64,000 nucleotides of DNA from Octadecabacter arcticus 238 (GTDB lineage: Bacteria; Pseudomonadota; Alphaproteobacteria; Rhodobacterales; Rhodobacteraceae), in assembly GCF_000155735.2 (NCBI RefSeq), contig NC_020908.1:246001-310000 (forward strand), read 5' to 3'. Shown one piece after another: positions 26,966-35,663 of this stretch. A program made the translations under genes and the position numbers. Numbering within the stretch: the stretch's first letter is position 1; each line of letters starts with the position of its first letter. A model generated the notes under the pieces. It saw only the letters and a list, made by a program, of their open reading frames with translations, did not search any database and was not told where the DNA came from.

Positions 26966-27712
26966 ATGTTGCGCTCTGGTATTATCGCAAAAAAGGTTGG
27001 TATGACCCGCCTTTTTCAAGAAGACGGTCGGCAGATTCCTGTCACTGTTCTTCAACTCGACAAGCTGCAGGTTGTGGCCCAGCGGACTGCTGAAAAGGAT
27101 GGCTATACAGCTGTTCAACTCGGCGCCGGTACGGCCAAAGCCAAGCGGACATCCGCACCAATGCGTGGGCACTTTGCAGCTGCAAAGGTTGAGCCTAAGC
27201 GGAAGGTTTGCGAATTTCGCGTGTCCGAGGAAAACCTCATCGCCGTTGGCGAAGAGATCATTGCTTCGCATTACTTCGAAGGCCAATTTGTTGACGTGTC
27301 TGGCACGTCGATCGGTAAAGGCTTCGCAGGTGCTATGAAGCGGCACAACTTTAGTGGTTTGCGCGCGACGCACGGTGTTTCGGTTTCGCACCGGTCGCAC
27401 GGCTCCACTGGCCAGTGTCAGGATCCCGGTAAGGTTTTCAAAGGCAAAAAAATGGCTGGTCACATGGGGTCCGCCAAGATCACAACGCAGAATCTGGTGG
27501 TTATAAAAACTGACCTGGATCGTGGCCTGATCATGGTTAAGGGCGCAGTGCCCGGCTCCAAGGGTGGCTGGGTTACGGTTAAGGATGCGGTTAAGAAGCC
27601 AGCGTCGGAAAACGTAATCTACCCTGCTGGTCTTGCATCCGCTAAGATGGCCGAAGTCGCAGCTGCAGCCGAAACAGCGACACCGGAAGGAGATTCCTCC
27701 AATGAAAGCTGA
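26966..27712 (+). CDS. rplC: 50S ribosomal protein L3
   Basis: L3 is an early assembly protein near the peptidyl-transferase centre. The ATG at 26966 ([17 protein letters not shown]) is preferred to the one two codons earlier because the AGGGGG ribosome site is nine bases away. The 248-residue protein keeps the long arm ([26 protein letters not shown]). Its end overlaps the rplD start by 11 bases. The C-terminal tail is Ala/Thr-rich. Confidence 0.97.
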   Translation: MLRSGIIAKKVGMTRLFQEDGRQIPVTVLQLDKLQVVAQRTAEKDGYTAVQLGAGTAKAKRTSAPMRGHFAAAKVEPKRKVCEFRVSEENLIAVGEEIIASHYFEGQFVDVSGTSIGKGFAGAMKRHNFSGLRATHGVSVSHRSHGSTGQCQDPGKVFKGKKMAGHMGSAKITTQNLVVIKTDLDRGLIMVKGAVPGSKGGWVTVKDAVKKPASENVIYPAGLASAKMAEVAAAAETATPEGDSSNES

Positions 27713-28319
27713 TGCAATCAAACTGGACGGCAAAGCCGCTGGGTCTGTTGAACTGGACGAGGCCATCTTCGGTCTTGAGCCACGCATCGACATTCTGCAC
27801 CGTGTGGTCCGTTGGCAGCGTAACAACGCGCAGGCCGGCACGCACAAGGTTAAGACACGGTCCGAAGTCAAGTACTCCACCAAGAAGATCTACCGCCAGA
27901 AGGGTACGGGTGGCGCACGCCACGGCGCACGCTCTGCACCGATCTTCCGCGGTGGTGGTATCTACAAGGGTCCAACCCCGCGTAGCCACGGCCACGAACT
28001 GACCAAGAAGTTCCGCAAATTGGGTCTTCGCCACGCATTGTCTGCAAAAGTTGCAGCTGGTGAGTTGGTCATCGTTGACAGCATCGATATGAAAGACGCG
28101 AAAACCTCCGCATTGGCCAAACAGGTTGGTGCACTCGGTTGGAAGCGTTGCCTGATCATTGATGCGACAGTGAACGAGAACTTCGCCGTTGCCGCGCGCA
28201 ACATCACAACCATCAACGCTCTGCCCGTCATGGGCGCGAACGTGTATGACATCCTGCGCTCCGACACACTTGTGTTGACCAAAGCAGGTGTCGAAGCTCT
28301 GGAGGCGCGTCTCAAATGA
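27702..28319 (+). CDS. rplD: 50S ribosomal protein L4
   Basis: L4 lines the exit tunnel. The start [10 protein letters not shown], with AAGGAGATT upstream inside rplC, gives 205 residues. The loop [30 protein letters not shown] and the C-terminal part [20 protein letters not shown] are typical. The stop overlaps the rplW start (ATGA), so L4 and L23 are coupled. Confidence 0.98.
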   Translation: MKADAIKLDGKAAGSVELDEAIFGLEPRIDILHRVVRWQRNNAQAGTHKVKTRSEVKYSTKKIYRQKGTGGARHGARSAPIFRGGGIYKGPTPRSHGHELTKKFRKLGLRHALSAKVAAGELVIVDSIDMKDAKTSALAKQVGALGWKRCLIIDATVNENFAVAARNITTINALPVMGANVYDILRSDTLVLTKAGVEALEARLK

Positions 28320-28627
28320 GTAAGTCTGAAACAACCACCAAAGCAGAACACTACGACGTGATCCGCAAGCCGATCATCACTGAAAAAGCAACAATGGCGT
28401 CCGAACACAACGCCGTCGTCTTTGAAGTGCATATCGACGCCAACAAGCCGATGATCAAAGAGGCCGTTGAGACGCTCTTTGGTGTAAAGGTCAAAGCGGT
28501 GAACACGATGATCACCAAAGGTAAATCCAAGCGCTTCCGTGGCCAGATGGGCCGTCGCAAAGACGTAAAGAAAGCCTACGTGACACTCGTTGAGGGCAAC
28601 ACAATCGACGTGAGCACTGGTCTGTAA
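28316..28627 (+). CDS. rplW: 50S ribosomal protein L23
   Basis: L23 sits at the tunnel exit and docks trigger factor and SRP. The 103-residue protein has [18 protein letters not shown], the family's N-terminal motif, the extended loop [22 protein letters not shown] and the acidic-to-neutral C-terminus. The usual next gene, rplB, is absent: a terminator follows within 30 bases. Confidence 0.97.
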   Translation: MSKSETTTKAEHYDVIRKPIITEKATMASEHNAVVFEVHIDANKPMIKEAVETLFGVKVKAVNTMITKGKSKRFRGQMGRRKDVKKAYVTLVEGNTIDVSTGL

Positions 28628-28652
28628 GGACTGCGGTTACGTTAGAGATAAA

Positions 28653-28686
28653 GAAGGCCCCTTGGTGAGAACCGAGGGGCCTTTTT
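28653..28686 (+). terminator. intrinsic terminator after rplW
   Basis: AAGGCCCCTTGGT / ACCGAGGGGCCTTTTTC is a long hairpin with a T5 run right after rplW. It closes a four-gene S10 unit. Confidence 0.93.
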
Positions 28687-28691
28687 CACAC

Positions 28692-28958
28692 TCACCTATA
28701 GGGAATGAAAGATCGACCAGTGACCGGAAGTGCTACATCTTGTTCGTCAACACAAAACACCAACGGATGACATTTTAGTACTTGATCGCGATTTGGGCCA
28801 TTTTTCACTTTATCAAAACAGATGGCTTCGTTTGTTCGCCAGGGTTGTGTTTCAGTCTGAAAAGGCTTCTTATCGGTTCTTAAGTCAAAGCTAGTATACG
28901 GGACCAGCCCGTTGTCCGTTGGTCGCGCATTGTCCGTCGGCAGAGTTTCTGGGTCCAT
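28692..28958 (-). CDS. possible small protein of unknown function, 88 aa
   Basis: An open frame with Cys residues (AICFDK, KCHPLVFCVDEQD) and no recognised domain. There is no good ribosome site before the ATG, so it may be a chance frame or a gene remnant. The 250 bases to its right (28959-29212) show nothing I can name. Confidence 0.3.
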   Translation of the reverse strand: MDPETLPTDNARPTDNGLVPYTSFDLRTDKKPFQTETQPWRTNEAICFDKVKNGPNRDQVLKCHPLVFCVDEQDVALPVTGRSFIPYR

Positions 28959-29212
28959 CGGCTTAAACTAAGAGAGTGCTTGGCTCATCTGGTTAATTGC
29001 ATTGTGCGGCGCGTTGACTGTGATGCAAGCGCCGCGCTTGGAGTGTCCTTCGTTTGATCCCCTCAGTGGTTGCGATGAGCCAACAAAGCTTAACTTTTCA
29101 AATACCGCTATTTGGTCCCATAAGCGGTGGCGTCAGGCAGCCGATACCAACCATTGTTCCGATCGTGTGACAAATGCTTGTGTTTTCACACTCGCCACCA
29201 CAGATCAGGCGT

Positions 29213-29473
29213 TCAAAGTCCGTCGTATTCGTATGTGACCAGATGTTCGGCATGGTCCCTGATGCCACTTCGTTTGATGCCAATCTTGCCCAGCTGCTCG
29301 TCGGCCATCGCTTGCAAGACCGACTGCGCCCTTCCAATCTTAGCTCGGACTACCAAGGCTCTAAAATGGTTACGTATTGTGGTCGTTGTCCGGCCAATGG
29401 CGGTGGCGGCGTCTCCAATGGCATGTTGAGCCCAGTGGAACGTGCTTTCTGCTGTGTTGTTATGCATTTTCAT
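29213..29473 (-). CDS. DUF1127-like small protein, second of a tandem pair
   Basis: About 86 residues starting MKMHNNTAESTFHW. The second half (LQAMADEQLGKIGIKRSGIRDHAEHLV) follows the DUF1127 pattern of a short helical protein ending in a 'LxDIGIxRxDI'-type motif with basic side chains. The start overlaps the end of the upstream gene, so it is probably translated by coupling. DUF1127 proteins in alphaproteobacteria are linked to RNA and phosphate metabolism in a few studied cases; the role here is unknown. Confidence 0.65.
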   Translation of the reverse strand: MKMHNNTAESTFHWAQHAIGDAATAIGRTTTTIRNHFRALVVRAKIGRAQSVLQAMADEQLGKIGIKRSGIRDHAEHLVTYEYDGL

Positions 29474-29708
29474 TTGCGAGTTCATTCTGTGATTGCTCGA
29501 ATGCAATTTGGGGGATGTCTGCGCGGGATATTCCGATATCCAACAGGTCTCGGTTCGACAAAGCGTTCAGCTCTGTCAGGGATCGCCGAAACCTTGCCGC
29601 CTCGATGTTTGCTTTGGCGGCTGCGTTACGGCGATTGATGTAGCGTGTGCGCAGTTCGGTCAGACCGGACGTCAGCCAGTTATTTGTGTGGGATACTACC
29701 AATGTCAT
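29460..29708 (-). CDS. DUF1127 domain protein, 82 aa
   Basis: The C-terminal half RRSLTELNALSNRDLLDIGISRADIPQIAFE is a clear DUF1127 motif; the N-terminus is a helical, basic segment (RTRYINRRNAAAKANIEAARF). A perfect AAAGGAG ribosome site lies seven bases before the ATG. The gene overlaps the following DUF1127-like gene by 14 bases. A TGCAGC...GCTGCA dyad (29733-29755) lies just upstream and could be a control site. Confidence 0.8.
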   Translation of the reverse strand: MTLVVSHTNNWLTSGLTELRTRYINRRNAAAKANIEAARFRRSLTELNALSNRDLLDIGISRADIPQIAFEQSQNELANENA

Positions 29709-30143
29709 GGTGCAACTCCTTTTTTGCTTTGCTGCAGCGCAGAATTAATGCTGCACTGCAGAGATAGGGCTTGAAGGGTCGACAACCAACCCTGTTATTC
29801 CGCATAGGGGCTATGTGGAACTCGAAGGGAACGACCAAGGCATGGACGTGTCCGCTCAAATAGTCACCGTTGTGAACGCGCAGGGTGCGGTGAGCAGAAA
29901 TGAAAGCTTCAACGTGTCTAGATCAAGCGGCTTACCAAGAGTTTTGGCATCATTACGCGCGCAAAATGAGACTGAAAATAGGAGCACAGATGCGACGACC
30001 ATCTCTGGTTCAGGCAGTGAAGTTTGCTGACACAAGCGGAGCAAAAATGTTGTATGTCGAATTTGCAGCTGTTCTAAACAGAACGATTGTCAAAAATGGT
30101 GGTCTGTTTCTAATCCATCACCAATTTAAGGTAGCTCTCTGAT
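29709..30143. other. 435-base interval without a confident gene
   Basis: Short open frames exist on both strands (for example 29900-30142 forward and 29856-30044 reverse), but they overlap each other, lack convincing ribosome sites and resemble no family I know. The left part contains the dyad ahead of the DUF1127 gene. Confidence 0.5.
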
Positions 30144-30317
30144 ATGAATCCTAGACTTCTCATGCGCATCGCTATGATGACCAGAAGGCGGCCCTCAAAA
30201 GCGAAACTGATCACCGTAACCATCGCTGTGGTTGCCGTGCTGGTTATTTTTGCTGCCGACAAATTTGGACTGGCCCCTGACTGGATGAGCGTAGAGCGTA
30301 TGCGCCTTAATCCCTAG
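30144..30317 (+). CDS. small membrane protein, 57 aa
   Basis: ATG at 30144 opens a 57-residue frame: a basic N-terminus (MNPRLLMRIAMMTRRRPSK), one hydrophobic helix (ITVTIAVVAVLVIFAAD, residues ~24-40) and a short tail with PDWMSVERMR. By the positive-inside rule the N-terminus is cytoplasmic. I recall small Rhodobacterales proteins of this build (MNPR start, one helix, PDW tail), but no function is known. AAGG lies 13 bases upstream. Confidence 0.65.
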   Translation: MNPRLLMRIAMMTRRRPSKAKLITVTIAVVAVLVIFAADKFGLAPDWMSVERMRLNP

Positions 30318-30438
30318 TCTTGTGGGTCCAAAACGCACGCCGTTGGCTTGTAATATAAATGCTGAGGGCCACAGCTTCAGCGGACTAGAACTTGGGTCCG
30401 TGACCGTTTATTGAATGGCAAACAAATGAGGTCAGATC

Positions 30439-30726
30439 ATGCTCCGAAGCACATTTCTAGTTGTTCTACTTTTCATGCTTGTGGCCAGCTGTGGCAACTT
30501 GGCCGCTGACCGTAGCGTCGTCGAGGGCACCGGCCCGGACGAATTGTTGAAGTTGAGGTCAGGCCCCGGGCTTGGCTATGGCGTAATCTTAGGCCTGCCT
30601 GATGGAACCTCTCTGAATCGCCACGACTGCGTGACTGAAGTTGGACAACTTTGGTGCCAAGTCTCGCTCACCACCGCGCCGCAGATCAAGGGTTACGTCT
30701 CTGCCGACTACCTCGCGACGCGCTGA
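30439..30726 (+). CDS. SH3b-domain lipoprotein, 95 aa
   Basis: A signal peptide with lipobox (MLVASC, Cys near residue 18) leads to a small bacterial SH3 domain: LLKLRSGPGLGYGVILGLPDGTSLN, then WCQVSL and GYVSADYLA. Such domains bind peptidoglycan or other cell-wall parts. The two remaining Cys (DC, WCQV) could form a disulfide. It stands alone with GAGG-like sequence ahead of the ATG. Confidence 0.85.
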   Translation: MLRSTFLVVLLFMLVASCGNLAADRSVVEGTGPDELLKLRSGPGLGYGVILGLPDGTSLNRHDCVTEVGQLWCQVSLTTAPQIKGYVSADYLATR

Positions 30727-31087
30727 ATGCAACCTGCTGCTGCACAATATCCAGCTCCTACCCTTCATGCTCGTTCAACAAATTGCAGTTGCTACCACTG
30801 CCAAAACTGAGGTGCCTCTAGTTTCCTAGACGCCTGATCCGTTCAGGCTTTAACAAGCGAAAGAAGCTCTCGGCGCGATTGTTGAAAAAACAAAATTTGC
30901 AATGGCGTAAGCCGAACTGCTGATCGAAATCAGAAAGGCCGCTCTCTCGGGGGGGCTGCCTTTTGCGTTGGCGCCGTTGAAGGCGCGGCGGCTATCCATT
31001 TGAATGCATGTATTTGACAGTTTGATCCGGCCCACATTCAATGCAGGCCGGACATACGTTCCTTTATCTCCAGATCGCTTTGGCTTT
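30727..31087. other. 361-base interval without a gene
   Basis: On the reverse strand a short stretch near 30830-30900 reads NNRAESFFRLLKPERIRRL, which might be a scrap of a transposase or other gene. At 30934-30964 AAAGGC...GCCTTTT forms a hairpin that would end the porin transcript on the reverse strand. Nothing else is recognised. Confidence 0.4.
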
Positions 31088-31951
31088 TCAGAAGCTGAGT
31101 TTAGCCGACACTTGCAATCGATCTGCCGACACGCTGGTGTCGTTGAAAAGCTCTCGATCACCAATGATGTATTCAGCACCAATCGTCGTACTTTCGCGTA
31201 TTTGGTAATTGGTCGTGAGGTGAATTGTCTCGAGCCGTTCCGTGTCCGTTGCAGCACCGGTATCAATTTGGCGAAGGCCATAGGCGGCACCGAAGGTCCA
31301 ATCGCCACTCGTCTGGCTAATACCCAACGTGATGCCGTCCGTTTCGACAGCCGCGCCGCCAAATGTATCATCACCACCAAACACCATGTACGAACCAACC
31401 GCTTCGCCAGTTGTGTAGGATGCGTTGATGCTACCACCTTCCCAAAGTTGCGCGTTCCCGCTGAGATTCACGCCCCAGCCGTCTACGTCACCACCCGTCG
31501 TTGAAACAGTCGTCCCAAGTGCTGCTAGCTTTACGAAATAACGTTCACTAGAATAGAACGCCGCCGCAGTTAAGGCGGGGTCAGAACTGTCGCTGGCTGC
31601 CTGTTCAACCGAGGTTGAGAACCCGAGCCCATTGGGCATTTCATAGGTGTAGCGCGCTTGGGCCACCCGCGCGAAAGGGATCCCTGACGGGCCTTGGAAG
31701 TCGAGTTTGATGGATAGCTTTCGATCGGCATAAAGTTGGTCCAGCTTCGCCCAATCAGCAAATTTCCGACAGTCAGATTGGCATGCCTCAACCGAAACTG
31801 GCCGCCGCCTCCACCGAAGAAATCACCCTCAAGAACGGCCGTCGCCCCGTCAAATTCCGCGCGCACGCCTAAACGGGATTGAATGGCCTGTCCGGTAAAG
31901 TTGCTGCCCGTTTCGGTCCCAGGTTCGAGACTTCCAAGCGAGTTATTGTCA

Positions 31952-33314
31952 AATCTGGTGTTTGAGTATTGTTGGTCATGCGGTGATCTGGTCGGGGTTT
32001 GTGGTTTCGATTCCGTCTTTGAACGTGACGCCTGTGATGACTTTTGCGAGGTAGTCAAAGCCGCGTAGCTTCCTCCAATTTTGCTCAGCACATTGCCCCA
32101 GTTTGAACATCATGTGCAGCATGCCATCGCGTGACAGGCAGCCCTTTGAACGCTTGGTACGATGCCGGATCGTCGCGAAGGCCGATTCAATTGGATTGCT
32201 AGTGCGGATGCTTTGCCAATGCTGCGCCGGGAAGTCGAAGAATGCCATGAGTTCCTCACGATCTTTTTGCAGGCATAGTGTGGCCTTGGGATATTTGGGT
32301 TCGTAGGTTTTGATGAACAGATCGAACGCCTTTTCTGCATCGACTTTGGTCTCGGCCTGCCAGATGTCGTGCAGCGCGGCCTTGGCTTTTGGCTGAGACA
32401 GCTTGGGTAAACAATTGAGCACGTTCATCGTTTTGTGTTGCCAACAGCGTTGATGGCGGGTCTCAGGATAGACTTCGTCCATGGCCGCCCAAAACCCCAT
32501 GGCACCGTCCCCGATGGCCAGTTTGGGCGCATTCATGCCTCGGCTTTTGAGGTTAAGCAGAACCTCGCGCCAGCTCTGCGTGGACTCGCGCACCCCATCC
32601 TCAATTGCCAGAAATCGCTTCTTGCCACGGGCAGTTACCCCAATAATAACAAGGGCACAGAGCTTGTCATCCTCGCCCCGAAGGCCGCTGTGAACGCCGT
32701 CGGCCCAGATATAGACGATGGGCTCGTCATCTAACTCAGCGCCTTTCCAAGCCTCGTATTCATTGGTCCAATCGCGTTTTAAACGCGAAACCGTATTAGC
32801 CGACAAGCCAACGGCATCTGGGCCCAGAAGAACCTTGAGGGCGGGAGCCATCTCGCCGCTGGAGATCCCTTTGAGGTAAAGCCATGGCAAGGCCGCTTCC
32901 AGCGTCTTCGTGCGGCGCACATAGGGCGGCACCAGGGCAGACCGGAATGTCACCGGTGTGCCGTCCTTGGACCGAACCTTTGGAATGCGCACGCTCACAG
33001 GGCCAATGCCCGTTTGAAACGGGCGGGCCGGATGATGTCCATTACGCACGACTGCCGCGTGACCGGCATCGGTGCGTAAGCCGGTAAATTGCGCCAAATA
33101 ACTGACAAGCTCAGCCTCAACTGTTGTCGCGATCAATTGTTGTGCTCCCGTTTTCAGCAACTCCGTCAACGCGTCCGTCATCTCGTCTCGACGCGCAGAA
33201 TCAACAATGTTAGTAGTTCCCATGGTGGTGTATCTCCTTTGGTTGGGCTGCTGTCTTCCAACAACAATTCAACCAGATACGCCGCCAACCTTCAAACCAC
33301 TCAAACACCAGATT
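31952..33314 (-). mobile_element. IS256-family insertion sequence in the porin gene
   Basis: Perfect 16-base terminal repeats (31952-31967 AATCTGGTGTTTGAGT; 33299-33314 its reverse complement) flank one transposase gene. I see no matching 8-9 base target duplication outside them, which suggests a later rearrangement or a deletion at one end. Confidence 0.92.
31976..33223 (-). CDS. IS256-family (mutator-type) transposase
   Basis: 415 residues. The DDE residues lie in IVYIWADGVHSG (D), LAIGDGAMGFW (D) and RTSNPIESAFATIR (E), with the C/H signature RHQRCWQHKTMNVLN between them, as in mutator-type enzymes. A TACACCACCATG start context has an AAAGGAGATAC ribosome site. The frame is intact. Confidence 0.94.
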   Translation of the reverse strand: MGTTNIVDSARRDEMTDALTELLKTGAQQLIATTVEAELVSYLAQFTGLRTDAGHAAVVRNGHHPARPFQTGIGPVSVRIPKVRSKDGTPVTFRSALVPPYVRRTKTLEAALPWLYLKGISSGEMAPALKVLLGPDAVGLSANTVSRLKRDWTNEYEAWKGAELDDEPIVYIWADGVHSGLRGEDDKLCALVIIGVTARGKKRFLAIEDGVRESTQSWREVLLNLKSRGMNAPKLAIGDGAMGFWAAMDEVYPETRHQRCWQHKTMNVLNCLPKLSQPKAKAALHDIWQAETKVDAEKAFDLFIKTYEPKYPKATLCLQKDREELMAFFDFPAQHWQSIRTSNPIESAFATIRHRTKRSKGCLSRDGMLHMMFKLGQCAEQNWRKLRGFDYLAKVITGVTFKDGIETTNPDQITA

Positions 33315-33627
33315 CAGTCATAGCTCCTTCCAAGCCCAAAGATTGTTGATCCAAGATCAGAGTCCAAATCATAGATTAGGTCGGCTTTGATATAGCCGTA
33401 GATCGTTAGATTGACGCCATCGACCCCATAATTAAGCGTGGGTTTGCTTTCCAATTCAATCACACGCTGTTCTAGGTCGGCGATGCGGGTGTCTTCTGCA
33501 GTAGCCGGTAGCGCCGTGCTCAAATAAAGCAGCGCGATCGTCCCCGCAGATACAAAACTACGTTTCAAAGTCTTCTCCAATTTTCTTGCTGGGCCCCTTT
33601 TCCTCTAAGGACTGGCTCCACCCTGTC

Positions 33628-34849
33628 CGCAGGGGAATCGCGTTTGGAACTGAGTGAGTAAAGGATTGCTCTTGCAGGTGATGGCGGGATGGATTCTGGA
33701 TGGGTGGTTGTTCTCATCGGGTGCTCATCGCCATGCATATTTTTCTATCCGCCTTCGACGAAGTTCCTGATCCGCGCGCCAGTAACGTGCGCCACGACCT
33801 TGGTGAACTGCTCGTTATCGCCTTCGTGTCGGTCTTATGTGGATCGACCTCCTGCGCCGAGATGGCCGCATTTGGCCGTGCAAAAGAGAGCCTTTTCAGG
33901 AACTTCCTGAAACTCAAGCATGCCATTCCATCGCATGATACCTTCTCGGAGGTCTTCCGGATCATCGACCCGAAGGCACTCGATGCGGCCTTCAGTAAGG
34001 TACTTGCCGATGTGACCAAGCTCCTCAAAGACGGTGATATCATCGCGATTGACGGCAAAGCGTTACGGGGTGCGCGCGACCCGGGCGAAAGCGCACGGAC
34101 CCGCATGATGGTCTCAGCCTATGCCTCGCGGCTGCGCCTGACGTTGGCGACAGTACCTGCCGACCGAGGCACAGAACTCAGCGCGGCCATAGAGGCGCTT
34201 GGGTTGATCGATCTGCGGGGCAAGGTGGTCACCGGTGATGCATTACATTGCAACCGCCGCACGGTTGCCGCAATCAACGCAGGCGGCGGTGATTGGTGCC
34301 TCGCCCTCAAGGGTAACCAGGAATCCCTGTTGTCTGACGCCCGTGGATGTTTCAGCAAGGGGCACAAAAGCGATCCAACAGCCGTTACGGAAAATACCGG
34401 CCATGGAAGAAAAGAAACCCGTAAGGCGGTTGTGGTATCGGCTAAGGCATTGGCAGAATACCACGAATTCCCTGGCCTCAAGGGGTTCGGTCGCATCGAG
34501 GCGACCAGAGAGACGGGCGGAAAGGTGACCTCAGAGACCCGCTACTTCGCGCTGTCTTGGGTTCCCACACCTGAGGTGCTGTTGGCCGCTGTCCGCGACC
34601 ATTGGGCCATCGAAAATGCCCTTCATTGGCAGTTGGATGTGTCTTTCCGCGAGGACGCCGCACGCAATCGGAAAGACAACGGTCCCGGCAACATCGCCGT
34701 TCTACGTCGCCGCGCACTCGACGTCCTCCGGCGTGACACATCCAAGGGCTCTCTCTCCATAAAAATCAAACGTGCAGGCTGGGACACCACCTTCTTACGC
34801 AGCATTCTCAGTGACTTGGCAACAACATGAGCCAAACGCGATTGCCCTG
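33628..34849 (+). mobile_element. ISAs1-family insertion sequence
   Basis: Imperfect inverted ends: CAGGGGAATCGCGTTTGG at 33630-33647 and its partner at 34832-34849 (17 of 18 bases match). ACCCTGTC occurs directly outside on both sides (33620-33627 and 34850-34857), a good 8-base target duplication, leaving two extra bases (CG) at the left end. Confidence 0.88.
33733..34830 (+). CDS. ISAs1-family (H-repeat) transposase
   Basis: 365 residues from ATG 33733 (MHIFLSAFDEVPDPRASN). The N-terminal DDE-associated domain (DLGELLVIAFVSVLCGSTSCAEMAAFGR) is followed by the catalytic part: IIAIDGKALRGARD (D), VVTGDALHCNR (D) and the C-terminal RDHWAIENALHWQLDVSF (E). No disruption is seen. An earlier in-frame start at 33700 is possible but adds no family residues. 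Confidence 0.92.
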   Translation: MHIFLSAFDEVPDPRASNVRHDLGELLVIAFVSVLCGSTSCAEMAAFGRAKESLFRNFLKLKHAIPSHDTFSEVFRIIDPKALDAAFSKVLADVTKLLKDGDIIAIDGKALRGARDPGESARTRMMVSAYASRLRLTLATVPADRGTELSAAIEALGLIDLRGKVVTGDALHCNRRTVAAINAGGGDWCLALKGNQESLLSDARGCFSKGHKSDPTAVTENTGHGRKETRKAVVVSAKALAEYHEFPGLKGFGRIEATRETGGKVTSETRYFALSWVPTPEVLLAAVRDHWAIENALHWQLDVSFREDAARNRKDNGPGNIAVLRRRALDVLRRDTSKGSLSIKIKRAGWDTTFLRSILSDLATT

Positions 34850-35025
34850 ACCCTGTCATGCAGTACCGGTCACGCCCTAAGCACGTTCGAATGATTTCAC
34901 GTGACCCGCTCCTCACACTGGTGTGACCAGCCCAAACAGCAAAAAAATCAGGGAGTAGGGCGGAGTAACCAGTTGAAATTAGCCAAACTCAGACTGCCCA
35001 AACCTTGCAACCCATCCCCCATTTC

Positions 35026-35262
35026 GCTCAGGAATGTCGAGGAGCATTTGCACGAACGTGGCATCGACATCAGCCATGAGACGGCTCGATTTTGGTGGAA
35101 CAGATTTGGCCCGTTGTTTGCCGCAGAGACTCGCAGGAAAAGAGCCAGCCAGATGCGCGCGTTTTCAAGAATCGGCAGTGGCACTTGGACGAGGTGTTGG
35201 TGAACATCAACGGCGCGACACACTATCTTTGGCGGGCTGTGGATCACGATGGGGACGTCCAG
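35026..35262 (+). pseudogene. IS6-family transposase remnant
   Basis: The forward strand reads VEEHLHERGIDISHETARFWWNRFGPLFAAE and, after a one-base frame change near 35160, NRQWHLDEVLVNINGATHYLWRAVDHDGDV. These are the consecutive N-terminal and first-Asp blocks of IS6-family transposases (normally about 235 residues). The rest is missing, so this is a dead fragment. Confidence 0.85.
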
Positions 35263-35379
35263 CCTCAGGCCAGTTTATCCAGCAAAGCACCCACCCCGAG
35301 TATCAAAAGATACTCTTTTCCCAAGCCAACTCAATGCTAACCGTTCGTAAATTTAGATCTATAATATTGGATAATCTTC

Positions 35380-35663
35380 ATGCGTATATTCTTCGGATTA
35401 GTCTTTGTTATAGTTTGGGTGGTTGCTGCAGCATTTTGGGGTTTTGTAACGCTCCTTCCAAACGCAATGACGACTCCGAGCAACATTTCAATTGAGACCC
35501 TCATTTTGGCTTTTTAGGGGGGGGGTTAGTGCAGGCAATCGCAGGTATTTTCGTTGGCATGGCAATCGCGTCTAAAGATAAATCGCGGAAATACTTAATG
35601 ATATTTGGAGTCTTTTTCTTTATGGCTTGTGCGATTCAATTTGGTATACTTTTTTTTAGTTGA
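35380..35663 (+). pseudogene. small membrane protein split by a frame change at T5AG9
   Basis: ATG 35380 opens 45 codons (MRIFFGLVFVIVWVVAAAFWG, one helix) to a TAG at 35515. Shifting back one base at the T5 run gives an open frame through the nine-G tract and on to 35663 with a second and third hydrophobic segment (AIAGIFVGMAIAS, YLMIFGVFFFMACAIQFGILFF). A fused product would have about 95 residues. It may be a one-base loss, an error at the homopolymer, or a -1 slippage site; a second start (GTG 35529) is also possible. Confidence 0.5.

Larger units (their letters stand above)
31088..33580 (-). pseudogene. outer-membrane porin gene, split by IS256 and frameshifted
   Basis: The N-terminal piece (33580 down to 33314) has a signal peptide ending ALPATAED, a short coiled-coil (IADLEQRVIELE) and the first strands (GVNLTIYGYIKADLIYDLDSDLG), typical of DcaP-like trimeric porins. 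The barrel resumes left of the IS (31951 down) with GSNFTGQAIQSRLGVRAEF and ends LQVSAKLSF, the usual C-terminal Phe. A second lesion, one base lost at about 31711-31714 (ESYP then IKLDFQGPSG in the next frame), breaks it again. An intact protein would be near 380 residues. Confidence 0.88.

Noticed and set aside
29174..29638. 154-codon forward frame opposite the DUF1127 genes
   Set aside because: The reverse strand has recognised DUF1127 motifs and a proper ribosome site; the forward frame has neither.
30850..31437. 195-codon reverse-strand frame near the porin end
   Set aside because: Most of it overlaps the porin C-terminus in another frame; it has no similarity of its own.
35517..35525. 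G9 tract as a simple phase-variation switch
   Set aside because: The stop codon TAG precedes most of the G tract in the upstream frame, so changing the G number alone would not join the frames. A change in the T5 run would be needed.
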